Position numbers and translations under genes: made by a program. Shown here one piece after another: positions 15,976-27,366 of a stretch of DNA of 64,000 bases. This DNA comes from Streptomyces spongiicola (GTDB lineage Bacteria; Actinomycetota; Actinomycetes; Streptomycetales; Streptomycetaceae). The stretch is from positions 4,551,501-4,615,500 of the forward strand of contig NZ_CP029254.1 of the NCBI RefSeq assembly GCF_003122365.1, written 5' to 3'. Within the stretch, counting starts at the first letter, position 1, and every line of letters begins with the position of its first letter. The notes under the pieces were generated by a model. The model did no database searches. It saw only the letters and a list, made by a program, of their open reading frames with translations, and was not told the DNA's origin.

Positions 15976-18288
15976 GTGTCAGGAGCTGAATTGTCAACCG
16001 AGGAAATCCGGCAGGAACAGCAATTCGTCTCCCTCGCCCACGAGCGGCTCGATCAGCTGCGCAGGGAGGCCGAGGCTGCCGTGCGCGCCACGATGGCGCA
16101 GGTCGGCACCGGTCGGCAGGCGCGGGTGGAGCGCGATATCGAGGTGGCGGAACACTCCGCCTCACTCGCCGCGCTGAATGCCGCAGACACCGGACTCTGT
16201 TTCGGGCGTGTCGACCGGCGGGACGGAGTGACGCATCACATCGGGCGTCTCGGACTGCGCGGCGACGACGCCGAGCGCACCCCGCTGCTGATCGACTGGC
16301 GGGCGCCCGTCGCGCGCCCCTTCTATCTCGCCACCGGATACGAACCGATGGGGCTGCGCCGGCGCAGGCACATCACCACCGAGGGCCGCACCGTCACCGC
16401 GCTGCACGACGAGATCATGGACCTCGGCGACCCGACCCGCACCGGACACGAGTCGCACGACGCCGACGAGGTGCTCCTCGCCGCCCTCGACAGCGCACGC
16501 ACCGGGCGGATGGCGGACATCGTGTCCACGATCCAGGCCGAGCAGGACCGCATCATCCGCGCCCCGCGGCACGGGGTCCTCGTCGTCGAGGGAGGCCCCG
16601 GCACCGGCAAGACGGCCGTCGCGCTGCACCGCGCCGCATACCTGCTGTACGCCCACCGGGAGCAGCTCGCCAGGCGGGCGGTGCTGGTCGTCGGGCCCAA
16701 CCCGGCCTTCCTCGGCTACATCGGCGAGGTGCTGCCCTCGCTGGGCGAGACCGGTGTCCTGCTGTCGACCGTCGGGGAGCTCTACCCCGGGATCCACGCC
16801 ACCGGTACCGACAGCCCCGCCGCCGCGGCGGTGAAGGGCCGCCCGGAGATGGCGGCCGTGCTCGCCGAGGCCGTACGGGACCGGCAGCGGGTGCCCGGGA
16901 AGGGGGAGCCGATCGTCATCGCCCACGACGACGGCGAGCTGGTCCTCGACTGGGACACCGCAGTGGAGGCGCGGCACAGGGCCCGTGAGACCGGGCTGCC
17001 GCACAACCTCGCCCGGCCCTACTTCGCCTTCCACGTCATCGACGACCTCACCACCCGGCTCGCCGACCGCATCGGCGAGGACCCGTACGGCGGCCCCAAC
17101 TTCCTCGGCCCCGACGACATCGCCCAGCTCGGCAAGGCCGTCGCCGCCAGTGCCGGGGTGCACTCCGCCATCGCCTCGCTGTGGCCGCCGCTCGACCCGG
17201 AGGAGTTCCTCGCCGGCTACCTCGCGGACCCCACGCACCTCGACGACGCCGACGCGGACCTGATCAGGCGCCGCGGTGGCCCGTGGACGCCCGCCGACGT
17301 GCCCCTCCTCGACGAGGCGGCGGAACTCCTCGGTACGGACGACTCCGCCGCCCGGGCCGCCGCGGAGGCCGAGCGCTCCCGCCGGATCGCCTATGCCCAG
17401 GGCGTGCTGGACGTCTCCTACGCCTCCCGCACCTACGAGTTCGAGGACAAGGAGGACGTCGACGCCGACGCCTCCGAGGTGCTGGCCGCCCATGACGTCA
17501 TCGACGCCGAGCGCATGGCCGAGCGCCAGGAGGAGGCGGACCACCGCACCGCCGCCGAGCGTGCCGCAGCCGACCGGACCTGGGCGTTCGGGCACATCAT
17601 CGTCGACGAGGCGCAGGAGCTGTCGGCCATGGCGTGGCGGCTGCTGATGCGCCGCTGCCCGACCCGCTCGATGACGCTCGTCGGCGACCCGGCGCAGACC
17701 GCGGACCCCGTACAGACCGCGGACCCCGCGCAGACCGGCGAGCCCGCGCAGACCGCGGACCCGGCGCGGGCCGGGGACCGGGCGGCGCCCGCCGCGCCGG
17801 GGGCCGCGGGGGAGGGCGGGGACTTCTGGCAGCGGATCCTCGCCCCCCATGTCGGGGACCGCTGGCGGCTGGCGCGGCTCGGGGTCAACTACCGCACGCC
17901 CGCGGAGGTCATGGACTACGCGGCCGAGCGGCGCCGGCACACCGACCCGGACTTCACCCCGCCCCGCTCCATCCGGTCCACCGGGACCGCCCCCTTCGAG
18001 CGCACCGCGGCCCTGGCCGACGTGGCGGCCCTCGCCGCCGCCGAGGTCCCGGAGGAGGGCCGGCTCGCCGTCATCGCCCCCCGGGAGCTGCACGGCGCGC
18101 TCACCGGGCTCGGCGGCGAGGGGCCGCTGGACCTCTCCCGGCCCGTCGTGCTGCTCGACCCGCGCGAGGCCAAGGGCCTGGAGTTCGACACGGTGCTGGT
18201 GGTCGCGCCCGAGCGGATGCCGCCCAACGACCTCTATGTGGCGCTGACCAGGGCCACCCAGCGGCTCGGGGTGGTCACGCCGGCTTGA
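15976..18288 (+). CDS. HelD/HelR-like RNA polymerase-recycling ATPase
   Basis: This 770-residue UvrD-like protein matches the HelD family, which binds RNA polymerase and removes it from stalled complexes; the actinomycete HelR branch is linked to rifamycin tolerance. Visible features are an N-terminal coiled coil (about 5-65), Q-motif-like IQAEQ (186-190), Walker A GGPGTGKT (206-213), the HIIVDEAQELS Walker B region, the motif III segment TLVGDPAQ near 567-574, VNYRTPAEV, and a C-terminal VALTRATQRL. GTG 15976 is chosen because AAAGGAAC precedes it by about eight bases. Inside motif III there is a five-fold 6-residue repeat (571-600). Its stop overlaps the convergent glgB gene by 14 bp. Whether it is HelD or HelR cannot be settled here. 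Confidence 0.88.
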   Translation: MSGAELSTEEIRQEQQFVSLAHERLDQLRREAEAAVRATMAQVGTGRQARVERDIEVAEHSASLAALNAADTGLCFGRVDRRDGVTHHIGRLGLRGDDAERTPLLIDWRAPVARPFYLATGYEPMGLRRRRHITTEGRTVTALHDEIMDLGDPTRTGHESHDADEVLLAALDSARTGRMADIVSTIQAEQDRIIRAPRHGVLVVEGGPGTGKTAVALHRAAYLLYAHREQLARRAVLVVGPNPAFLGYIGEVLPSLGETGVLLSTVGELYPGIHATGTDSPAAAAVKGRPEMAAVLAEAVRDRQRVPGKGEPIVIAHDDGELVLDWDTAVEARHRARETGLPHNLARPYFAFHVIDDLTTRLADRIGEDPYGGPNFLGPDDIAQLGKAVAASAGVHSAIASLWPPLDPEEFLAGYLADPTHLDDADADLIRRRGGPWTPADVPLLDEAAELLGTDDSAARAAAEAERSRRIAYAQGVLDVSYASRTYEFEDKEDVDADASEVLAAHDVIDAERMAERQEEADHRTAAERAAADRTWAFGHIIVDEAQELSAMAWRLLMRRCPTRSMTLVGDPAQTADPVQTADPAQTGEPAQTADPARAGDRAAPAAPGAAGEGGDFWQRILAPHVGDRWRLARLGVNYRTPAEVMDYAAERRRHTDPDFTPPRSIRSTGTAPFERTAALADVAALAAAEVPEEGRLAVIAPRELHGALTGLGGEGPLDLSRPVVLLDPREAKGLEFDTVLVVAPERMPPNDLYVALTRATQRLGVVTPA
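17686..17775 (+). repeat. 18-bp in-frame tandem repeat inside the HelD-like gene
   Basis: Five units of 18 bp encode DPAQTA, DPVQTA, DPAQTG, EPAQTA and DPARAG (residues 571-600). The first unit is the helicase motif III itself, so the array looks like slippage duplication of a working motif. Confidence 0.9.
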
Positions 18289-20485
18289 GCCAGACCGTCG
18301 CCAGCGGCGGCAGGGTGAGCTGCACACTGGTGCGGTGGCCGTGGGCGGCGACGGACTCGGGTTTGACCGGGTCGTCGTTGCGGACGTCCCCGCCGCCGTA
18401 GCGCGCGGCGTCGGTGTTCAGCGCCTCGGACCAGGCGGGCACGGACGGCGGCACGCCGAGCCGGTACTCGTGCCGTACCACCGGTGAGAAGTTGGAGACC
18501 GCCAGCAGCGGGGTGCCGTCGGCGTCGAAGCGCAGGAACGCGAAGACGTTGTCGTCGGCGGCCCCGCCGTCCACCCAGGAGAAGCCCTCGGGGACGGTGT
18601 CCCGCTGCCAGAGCGCCGGGGTGGCCGCGTAGACCCGGTTCAGGTCGCGCACCAGGTCCCGCACGCCCCGGTGGTCGGCCTCGGCCGAGTAGGAGGGGTC
18701 GAGCAGCCACCAGTCCGGTCCGTGGCTCTCGGACCACTCCGCACCCTGGGCGAACTCCTGTCCCATGAAAAGCAGTTGCTTGCCGGGATGGGCCCACATG
18801 AAGCCGAGGTACGCACGGTGGTTGGCGCGCTGCTGCCACCAGTCGCCCGGCATCTTCGACACCAGGGCGCGCTTGCCGTGCACGACCTCGTCGTGGGAGA
18901 TGGGCAGCACGTAGTTCTCGCTGTACGCGTAGACCATCGAGAAGGTCATCTCGTTGTGGTGGAACCTGCGGTGCACCGGCTCGTGCCCGACGTAGCCGAG
19001 CGAGTCGTGCATCCATCCCATGTTCCACTTCAGGCCGAAGCCGAGCCCGCCGAAGCCTCCCGGGCCCACATGGTGGGTCGCCCGGGTCACACCGTCCCAG
19101 GCGGTGGACTCCTCGGCGATGGTCACCGCACCGGGGCAGCGCCGGTAGACGGTGGCGTTCATCTCCTGGAGGAAGGAGACGGCGTCGAGGTTCTCCCGGC
19201 CGCCGTGCTCGTTGGGGCTCCATTCGCCGTGCTCGCGGGAGTAGTCGAGGTACAGCATCGAGGCGACCGCGTCGACCCGCAGCCCGTCGACGTGGAACTC
19301 CTCGCACCAGTAGACGGCGTTGGCGACCAGGAAGTTGCGGACCTCCCTGCGTCCGTAGTCGAACTCCAGGGTGCCCCAGTCGGGGTGGGCGGCGCGGGCC
19401 GGGTCGGAGTGCTCGTACAGCGGGCGTCCGTCGAACTCGGCCAGCGCCCAGTCGTCCCGGGGGAAGTGCGCCGGGACCCAGTCCATGATCACCCCGATTC
19501 CGGCGCGGTGCAGTGCGTCGACCAGGTGGCGGAAGTCGTCCGGCGTGCCCATCCGGGCGGTGGGCGCGTAGAAGCCGGTGACCTGGTAGCCCCACGAGCC
19601 GCCGAAGGGGTGCTCGGCCACCGGCATCAGCTCGACATGGGTGAAGCCGAGGTCCCTGACGTAGGCGGGGAGCTGCTCGGCCAGCCGGCGGTAGGTCAGA
19701 CCCGGTCGCCAGGACGGCAGATGCACCTCGTACACGGAGAACGGGGCCTCGTGGACCGGGCGGGCGCCGCGGTGCGCCATCCACGCCTCGTCGTGCCAGA
19801 CGTGGTGGGACTCGGTGACGACGGACGCCGTCGCGGGGGGCACCTCGGTCCGGCGTGCCATCGGATCCGCCCGGAGCGTGCGGGAGCCGTCGGGGCGGGT
19901 GATCTCGAACTTGTACAGCGCGCCCTCGCCGACGCCGGGCAGGAACAGCTCCCACACCCCGGAGGAGCCCAGCGAGCGCATGGCGCAGGCCGTGCCGTCC
20001 CAGTGGTTGAAGTCGCCGACGACCCTGACCCCGCGGGCGTTCGGCGCCCAGAGGGTGAAGCGGGTGCCCGTGACGCCCTGGTGCGTCATCGGCCGGGCGC
20101 CGAGGGCGTGCCACAGCTCCTCGTGGCGCCCCTCGCCGATCAGATGCAGATCGAGTTCGCCGATGGCGGGGAGGAAGCGGTAGGGGTCCGCGAACTCCAG
20201 GGCGGCGCCCTCGTACGCGACCTGGAGCGCGTACTCGGGGATCCTGCGCAGCGGGAGCAGCGCCGAGAAGAAGCCGTCGCCGTCGTCGTGCAGCTCGGCG
20301 CGCAGCCCCTTGGCCAGGACCGTCACCGACTCCGCGTACGGCCGCAGTGTCCGGAAGGCCACCCCGCCGCGCCCCAGGTGCGCCCCCAGGAGGGAGTGCG
20401 GGTCGTGGTGCGTGCCGCCGAGCAGCCGTTCCCGGTCGGATTCGTCGAGCGGTGCGGCGGGGCGTACGCCGTTGCGGGGAGTCAC
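18275..20485 (-). CDS. glgB: 1,4-alpha-glucan branching enzyme
   Basis: GlgB cuts alpha-1,4 chains and reattaches them through alpha-1,6 links. The 736 residues show an N-terminal module, a CBM48 domain (about 125-220), the GH13 barrel with DWVPAHFP (335-342), GLRVDAVAS with nucleophile Asp405, acid Glu458 in AEEST, and HDE with Asp532, plus a C-terminal beta domain. The start GTG at 20483-20485 follows GGAGG by nine bases. It is the last gene of glgE-treS-mak-glgB and would branch the linear glucan made by GlgE. Its final 14 bp overlap the convergent HelD-like gene, leaving no room for a separate terminator. Confidence 0.96.
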   Translation of the reverse strand: MTPRNGVRPAAPLDESDRERLLGGTHHDPHSLLGAHLGRGGVAFRTLRPYAESVTVLAKGLRAELHDDGDGFFSALLPLRRIPEYALQVAYEGAALEFADPYRFLPAIGELDLHLIGEGRHEELWHALGARPMTHQGVTGTRFTLWAPNARGVRVVGDFNHWDGTACAMRSLGSSGVWELFLPGVGEGALYKFEITRPDGSRTLRADPMARRTEVPPATASVVTESHHVWHDEAWMAHRGARPVHEAPFSVYEVHLPSWRPGLTYRRLAEQLPAYVRDLGFTHVELMPVAEHPFGGSWGYQVTGFYAPTARMGTPDDFRHLVDALHRAGIGVIMDWVPAHFPRDDWALAEFDGRPLYEHSDPARAAHPDWGTLEFDYGRREVRNFLVANAVYWCEEFHVDGLRVDAVASMLYLDYSREHGEWSPNEHGGRENLDAVSFLQEMNATVYRRCPGAVTIAEESTAWDGVTRATHHVGPGGFGGLGFGLKWNMGWMHDSLGYVGHEPVHRRFHHNEMTFSMVYAYSENYVLPISHDEVVHGKRALVSKMPGDWWQQRANHRAYLGFMWAHPGKQLLFMGQEFAQGAEWSESHGPDWWLLDPSYSAEADHRGVRDLVRDLNRVYAATPALWQRDTVPEGFSWVDGGAADDNVFAFLRFDADGTPLLAVSNFSPVVRHEYRLGVPPSVPAWSEALNTDAARYGGGDVRNDDPVKPESVAAHGHRTSVQLTLPPLATVWLKPA

Positions 20486-20540
20486 GGGGGACGGCCTCCT
20501 TGTACTCGGGGGGAAGATCGGGGCTGGGGATCGGGCTGGG

Positions 20541-20620
20541 GCAGTGGCAGTGGCAGTGGCAGTGGCGGTGCGAGTGGCAGTGGCGGTGGGAGTGGCGGTG
20601 CGAGTGGCGGTGGCGGTGGG
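20541..20620. repeat. GTGGCA/GTGGCG hexamer repeat between mak and glgB
   Basis: About 13 imperfect hexamer units (GTGGCA, GTGGCG, GTGCGA, GTGGGA) fill most of the 161-base gap between the mak stop and glgB start. The transcript would carry a long G-rich segment there, which could fold or modulate glgB translation. Confidence 0.8.
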
Positions 20621-20646
20621 AGGGCGTGAGCGGGACGGTGCGGGCG

Positions 20647-22059
20647 TCAGCCCGCGGGACCGGCCAGCCGCTGGATGGCGGACATCGGGACCGGGAGCCA
20701 GTCCGGCCGGTGGCGGGCCTCGTAGACGACCTCGTACACGGCCTTGTCGGTCTCGTAGGCGCGCAGCAGTTCCGCCTCTGCCCGCGGGTCGGAGCCGGAG
20801 GCGTCGGCGTAGCCCTCGCAGTACGCGGCCCGGCAGCGCGCCGCCCAGGCCGGGTTCCAGGGGCGGTACGAGCGGGCCGCGTAGTCGAAGGAGCGCAGTA
20901 TCCCGGCGATGTCGCGCACCGGGGGCTGCACCCGGCGGCGTTCGTCGAGCGGGCGGGCCGGTTCCCCCTCGAAGTCGATGACCGACCAGCCCCCGCCGGG
21001 TGTGCGCAGGGTCTGGCCGAGGTGCAGGTCGCCGTGGATGCGCTGGGCCCTGCCGTCGCCGTCGAAGGTCGCGCCGGCGATGGCGTCGAAGGCGGCGCGC
21101 AGCCCGCGGACGTACGGCAGCAGCGCGGGCACCGCCCGCAGCGCCGCGTCCAGCCGCTCGTTCATCGCCGTGGCCAGGTGCCGGGTCTGGGACCCGCTCA
21201 GCGTGACGGTGGGCAGCGCGGCGGCGAGTGCCGTGTGCACCTCCGCCGTGGCCCGGCCCAGGGCCTGCGCCTCCCCGGTGAAGTCGTCCCCGTCGGCGAG
21301 CGCCTTGAGCGCGAGCCGCCAGCCGTCCTGGGAGCCTCGGAGGAACGGCTGGAGGACACCGAGGGTGCAGGGCTCGGGGGTGTGCGACTCGAACCAGGCG
21401 ACGGGCGCGGGCACCCGGCCGCAGCCCGCGCGGGCGAGCGCGAGGGGCAGCTCCAGGTCGGGGTTGATGCCCGGGTACACCCGTCGGAAGATCTTCAGGA
21501 TCAGTGAATCCCCGTACACCAGCGAGGAGTTGGACTGTTCGGCGTCGAGTACGCGGGCGCGCAGACCGCCTGGCACGGGGGCGGCCCGCTCGAAGCGCAG
21601 CGGACCGAACCGGCCGGGTGTGCGCAGCCGCTCCAGCAGCAGTCCGGCGAGCCGGGGGTCGTGCAGTCCCTCGTAGACGGTCCGTCCGGCGAGCGGCCCC
21701 TCGGCCACCCGGCCGATCAGCGCCGGGGCGAGATGCGGGGGCACCGCGGCGCGCACGCCCAGCAGCAGCTGGTAGCAGTCGCCGCCCGCGGCCGCGTCGC
21801 GCAGCGCGGACGGTGCCCGCCCGGCGGTGGTCCGCAGGCCCAGGGTCTGGCCGGGCTGCCTGACGCGGAGCAGCAGATGCAGCAGTCCTGGGCCGGCCGA
21901 GTCGACCGGCAGCAGTTCGACGGCCGCCACCAGCGCGAAGCCGGTGACCGGGTGCCCCTTTCCCGCGAACCACCGTTGCCGGGGCAGCCACTCGCGCAGC
22001 AGGGGCGAGAGCGAAGGCAGCAGGGCGACGGGGGTCCGGGTGGATGCAGCCTCCGACAT
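20647..22059 (-). CDS. mak: Maltokinase (Pep2)
   Basis: Maltokinase uses ATP to turn maltose into alpha-maltose 1-phosphate, the donor for GlgE. The 470 residues have the typical opening (LREWLPRQRWFAGKG near 17-31) and an aminoglycoside-phosphotransferase-like kinase core with the catalytic loop IHGDLHLGQTL and metal-binding VIDFEGEPARPL. The ATG at 22057-22059 has AAAGGA about eight bases upstream; the frame is open upstream, but that part (rich in P, R and T) is not family-like. In many actinomycetes mak and treS are fused; here they are separate, with a 225-base gap holding a strong hairpin. Confidence 0.93.
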   Translation of the reverse strand: MSEAASTRTPVALLPSLSPLLREWLPRQRWFAGKGHPVTGFALVAAVELLPVDSAGPGLLHLLLRVRQPGQTLGLRTTAGRAPSALRDAAAGGDCYQLLLGVRAAVPPHLAPALIGRVAEGPLAGRTVYEGLHDPRLAGLLLERLRTPGRFGPLRFERAAPVPGGLRARVLDAEQSNSSLVYGDSLILKIFRRVYPGINPDLELPLALARAGCGRVPAPVAWFESHTPEPCTLGVLQPFLRGSQDGWRLALKALADGDDFTGEAQALGRATAEVHTALAAALPTVTLSGSQTRHLATAMNERLDAALRAVPALLPYVRGLRAAFDAIAGATFDGDGRAQRIHGDLHLGQTLRTPGGGWSVIDFEGEPARPLDERRRVQPPVRDIAGILRSFDYAARSYRPWNPAWAARCRAAYCEGYADASGSDPRAEAELLRAYETDKAVYEVVYEARHRPDWLPVPMSAIQRLAGPAG

Positions 22060-22150
22060 GGCATCGCGTCCTTTCCCCGGGCACACCACAGTTTGCGAAG
22101 AGTGTCCCGGATTGCGGCAAATAATAGCTGTCCGGGCTGTGCGTGGGGGT

Positions 22151-22171
22151 CCCCCCGCCGCAGGCGGGGGG
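22151..22171. terminator. Intercistronic hairpin between treS and mak
   Basis: CCCCCCGCC (22151-22159) pairs perfectly with GGCGGGGGG (22163-22171) around a GCA loop. It lies about 115 bases after the treS stop inside the operon, so it could be a partial terminator or an RNA end stabiliser that makes treS-glgE mRNA more abundant than mak-glgB. A TATTAT box (minus strand, 22121-22126) nearby might supply an internal promoter. Confidence 0.6.
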
Positions 22172-22284
22172 AGTGTCGGCGGAGGATGGTCCGTACGGAC
22201 TCGGACCGGGTTTCGATATGACGGGGAGCGTGCCCGGTACGGGGTGGTCCAACCGCCCCGCACCCGACATGGCATGTGCCCGGG

Positions 22285-24056
<1,772 letters not shown>

Positions 24057-24060
<4 letters not shown>

Positions 24061-26162
24061 GATGTGGGTGACCCTCCGGTCGGCGGGGACGGTCGCAGGA
24101 CGGCGATGTGCGCAGGCGTGACGCCCGGCTCGAGGCGCACATAGCTGGCCCTGCCCCAGTGATAGGTCTCGCCGGTGAGCTCGTCGCGCACCGGTGCGGT
24201 CTCGTGCCAGTCGAGGCCGAGTTCCGGCATGTCAAACGAGACCGTCGCCTCCTGGGTGTGGTGGGGGTCGAGATTGACGACCACCAGAACGGTGTTCGAA
24301 CCCGTTCGCTTGCTGTAGGCGATCACGGAGTCGTTGTCCGCGTGGTGGAAGCGCAGGTTCCGGAGCTGCCGAAGCGCCGGGTTGCGCCGCCGGATCCGGT
24401 TCAGCGCGGTGATCAGCGGGGCGATGCCGCGCCCCTCTCGCTCGGCCGACTCCCAGTCACGCGGCCGCAGTTGGTACTTCTCCGAGTCGAGGTACTCCTC
24501 GCTGCCCGGCCGCAGCGGGGTGTTCTCGCACAGCTCGTACCCCGCGTACACGCCCCAGCTGGGGGAGAGGGTCGAGGCGAGCACGGCGCGCACCTCGAAC
24601 GCCGGCCGGCCGCCCTCCTGGAGGTAGGCGTGCAGGATGTCCGGGGTGTTCACGAAGAAGTTGGGCCGCATCCAGGCGGCAGCCTCGCCCGACAGCTCCG
24701 TCAGGTACTCCGTCAGCTCCTGCTTGGTGGTGCGCCAGGTGAAGTACGTGTACGACTGCTGGAAACCGACCGCGGCGAGGGCGTGCATCATCGCCGGGCG
24801 GGTGAACGCCTCCGCGAGGAAGACGACGTCCGGGTCGGTCCGGTTGATCGTGCCGATGACCTTCTCCCAGAACACCACCGGCTTGGTGTGCGGGTTGTCG
24901 ACGCGGAAGATCCGCACCCCGTGCGCCATCCAGTGGCGCAGCACCCGCAGGGTCTCGGCGACGATTCCCGGCATGTCGCGGTCGAACGCGATCGGGTAGA
25001 TGTCCTGGTACTTCTTCGGCGGGTTCTCCGCGTAGGCGATGCCGCCGTCCGCCCGGCGGTGGAACCACTCGGGATGCCCGGTCACCCACGGGTGGTCGGG
25101 GGAGCACTGAAGGGCGAAGTCGAGGGCGACCTCCATCCGCAGGTCCCGCGCGTGCCCCACGAACGCGTCGAAGTCCTCGATGGTGCCGAGGTCCGGATGG
25201 ACGGCGTCGTGGCCGCCCTCGGCCGAGCCGATCGCCCAGGGCACCCCGACGTCGTGGGGACCGGCGTCGAGCGCGTTGTTCGGTCCCTTCCGGAAGGTGC
25301 TGCCGATGGGGTGGACCGGCGGGAGGTACACCACGTCGAAGCCCATCGCGGCGATGGCGGGCAGCCGCTGCGCCGCCGTGCGGAAGGTGCCGGAGACGAG
25401 CCTTCCGCGCTCGGCCCGGGCGCCCTCAGAGCGCGGGAAGAACTCGTACCAGGAGCCGAACAGCGCGCGGGTCCGCTCCACCTGGAGCGGCAACGGGTAC
25501 GAGGCGGTGACCAGTTCGCGCAGCGGATGGCGCTCCAGCGCGGCGAGCGCGTCCGGGGCGAGCGCCGCCTCCAGCCGCTCGCGGTCCGGCCGGCCCTTGT
25601 CGCGCAGGGCGTCGGCGGCGGCGAGTACGGCCTCCCGGCCCGCCCGCTTGGGGACGCCCGCGGCGGCCCGCTCGTAGAGTTCCGCCCCCTCGTCGAGGAC
25701 CAGGGCGGTGTCGATCCCGGCGGGGACCTTGATGCCGGCGTGGTGCCGCCAGGTGGCGAGCGGATCGCTCCACGCCTCGACGCTGTAGGTCCACCGGCCC
25801 TCGGCGTCCGCGGTGACCTCCGCGCCCCAGCGGTCGGTTCCGGGCGCGAGTTCCCGCATCGGGGTCCAGGGGCCCTGGCGGCCCCGGGGGTCCCGCAGGA
25901 CGACATTGGCGGCCACCGCGTCGTGCCCTTCGCGGAACACGGTGGCACTGATCCGGAACGTTTCGCCGACCACCGATTTCGCGGGCCTTCGGCCGCAGTC
26001 GACGAGGGGGCGTACGTCCAGCACGGGAATGCGGCCAATCAGCGTTTTCACGGCATCACCTGGGGGCTGTGCGGGCTCGGCGGGTCGAACGGACGCTCCC
26101 TCTTCACGGGGGGCGGGTGTTCTTTGTAGCTGCTCCGTTGACGGCTGGCGGGCTGCGGGCAT
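24057..26162 (-). CDS. glgE: Alpha-1,4-glucan:maltose-1-phosphate maltosyltransferase
   Basis: GlgE adds maltosyl units from alpha-maltose 1-phosphate to alpha-1,4-glucan, releasing phosphate. The 701 residues include the family opening GRIPVLDVRPLVD (43-55), the GH13_3 barrel with RVDNPHTKP (nucleophile Asp422), FLAEAFTRP (acid Glu451) and NTPDILH (Asp508). I chose ATG 26160-26162, with AGGAG about six bases upstream, giving an N-terminal tail about 26 residues longer than the S. coelicolor protein as I recall it; a GTG at 26049-26051 is the alternative. It heads glgE-treS-mak-glgB and is divergent from glgP across a gap of about 1.2 kb. Confidence 0.96.
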
Positions 26163-26267
26163 GGCCGCTCCTGTCCGCGTTCACTCGAATGGAAGGGTCG
26201 CGAGTGCACTCCGGGCGTACCGGGGGAGCCTTCCCCCGCGATTCGGGTCGGCAATCCGGTGGTGCGT

Positions 26268-26297
26268 TAACTACTAGGGCGTAGGCGGGCGACACAA
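26268..26297 (-). promoter_or_regulatory. Candidate glgE operon promoter
   Basis: On the minus strand TTGTGT (26292-26297) and TAGTTA (26268-26273) are 18 bases apart, in a locally AT-rich patch about 105 bases before the glgE ATG. The match is moderate. Confidence 0.35.
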
Positions 26298-26376
26298 GGC
26301 CGGCGCCGTCCGGAGGCCGGTGCCGGGCGCTTCCGGAATCGTTCACCCTATGTGGGAAGCGACCGTCCTGAACATT

Positions 26377-26390
26377 TGAAGTCAACTTCA
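26377..26390. promoter_or_regulatory. Palindrome in the glgE/glgP control region
   Basis: TGAAGT and ACTTCA flank two bases (CA), a perfect 14-bp dyad in the most AT-rich part (26340-26460) of the divergent gap. On the minus strand it contains TTGACTTC, so it may double as a -35 region. A regulator of glycogen metabolism is a plausible ligand but none is identified. Confidence 0.4.
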
Positions 26391-27366
26391 GTCATCTTCT
26401 AACCGTGTTGAGTTCGGTAATTCCTGATCGGTAATGCAAATCCGATCGCCGGGGTTCTTTCCGGCCAATCACCGAGGGGCGCCGGAATGATCGTGGGGCG
26501 CGGGAATCATGGTGGGGCACCCCGGACGCCGTTTGCCGACAGGCCGCGAAACGGCCGTGCCGCCTCTGCCGGGACGGCCGCGGTGAACCCCTGCCCGGAG
26601 AGGGACCGCGGCGGCCGGCGGCCCGAGTCGCGTGCACCCTCACCCGGGCACTTCGCCACCGGGCCGGCGGTCCCGGCATCGGCGGCCCGGCGGTGAAGCG
26701 CCCGCAGGGACCGGAACCCGGCGGCCGCCCCGCCCGTCAGGGTCCCGGCACGGCCGCCGCCGCAGACCCGGGGCCGTCCCCGGCACGGCGGCCGCCCCGC
26801 CCGTCCCGGCACGCCGAGACCGCCGGGGGCCGGGTGCCGCCGCAGCGCCGAGACCGCCGGACGGGCCTGGCGCGCCCCGTGCTCCGGCCATCAGCGGCCC
26901 ACCGTGCGCCCGCGGGCCCGGCATCGACACGGCGCCGGTACCGTCCGGGCGCCGGGGGCCCACCGTGCGCCCGCGGGCCCGGCTGCGCGGCAGAGGCCCC
27001 AGGTTGTGTACGGCACCGGCCCGGCTGTGGGGCACCGGGGCCCGGGTGTACGGCATCGTCGGGCTCCCCGGCACCGGCCTGCTCCCCGGCACCGGCCTGG
27101 CTCCCCCGCGTCGGCCTGCTCCACGGCACCGCCCGGGTGCCCGGGGCGCACCGGGGTGGGCCGCGCGCCCCGCCCGCCCCGAGCCGTTCGAACCCCGTCC
27201 GCGGCGCGGAACGCGGCACGGCCGGGATCGGCCGATGGTGGCACGGCTCGATGCGCCCTCCTCGCGCCGTGGTTGAGCCGGGCGGCGCGCCACTACGGTC
27301 GAGGAGTCGGACGGGCGCACAGCGTCGTGCGTCCCCGGATGAACCTCAGCCTCGAAGGTGGGACCC
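26391..27366. other. Long noncoding gap upstream of glgP with GC-rich direct repeats
   Basis: Nearly 1 kb with no convincing gene: several long open frames exist on both strands, but their translations are compositionally biased (P, R, G, A) and lack domains. It contains a perfect 27-bp direct repeat (core CCACCGTGCGCCCGCGGGC) at 26896-26922 and 26957-26983, and a doubled CTCCCCGGCACCGGCCTG near 27065-27105. The segment reads like repeat-expanded spacer DNA. Confidence 0.6.
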
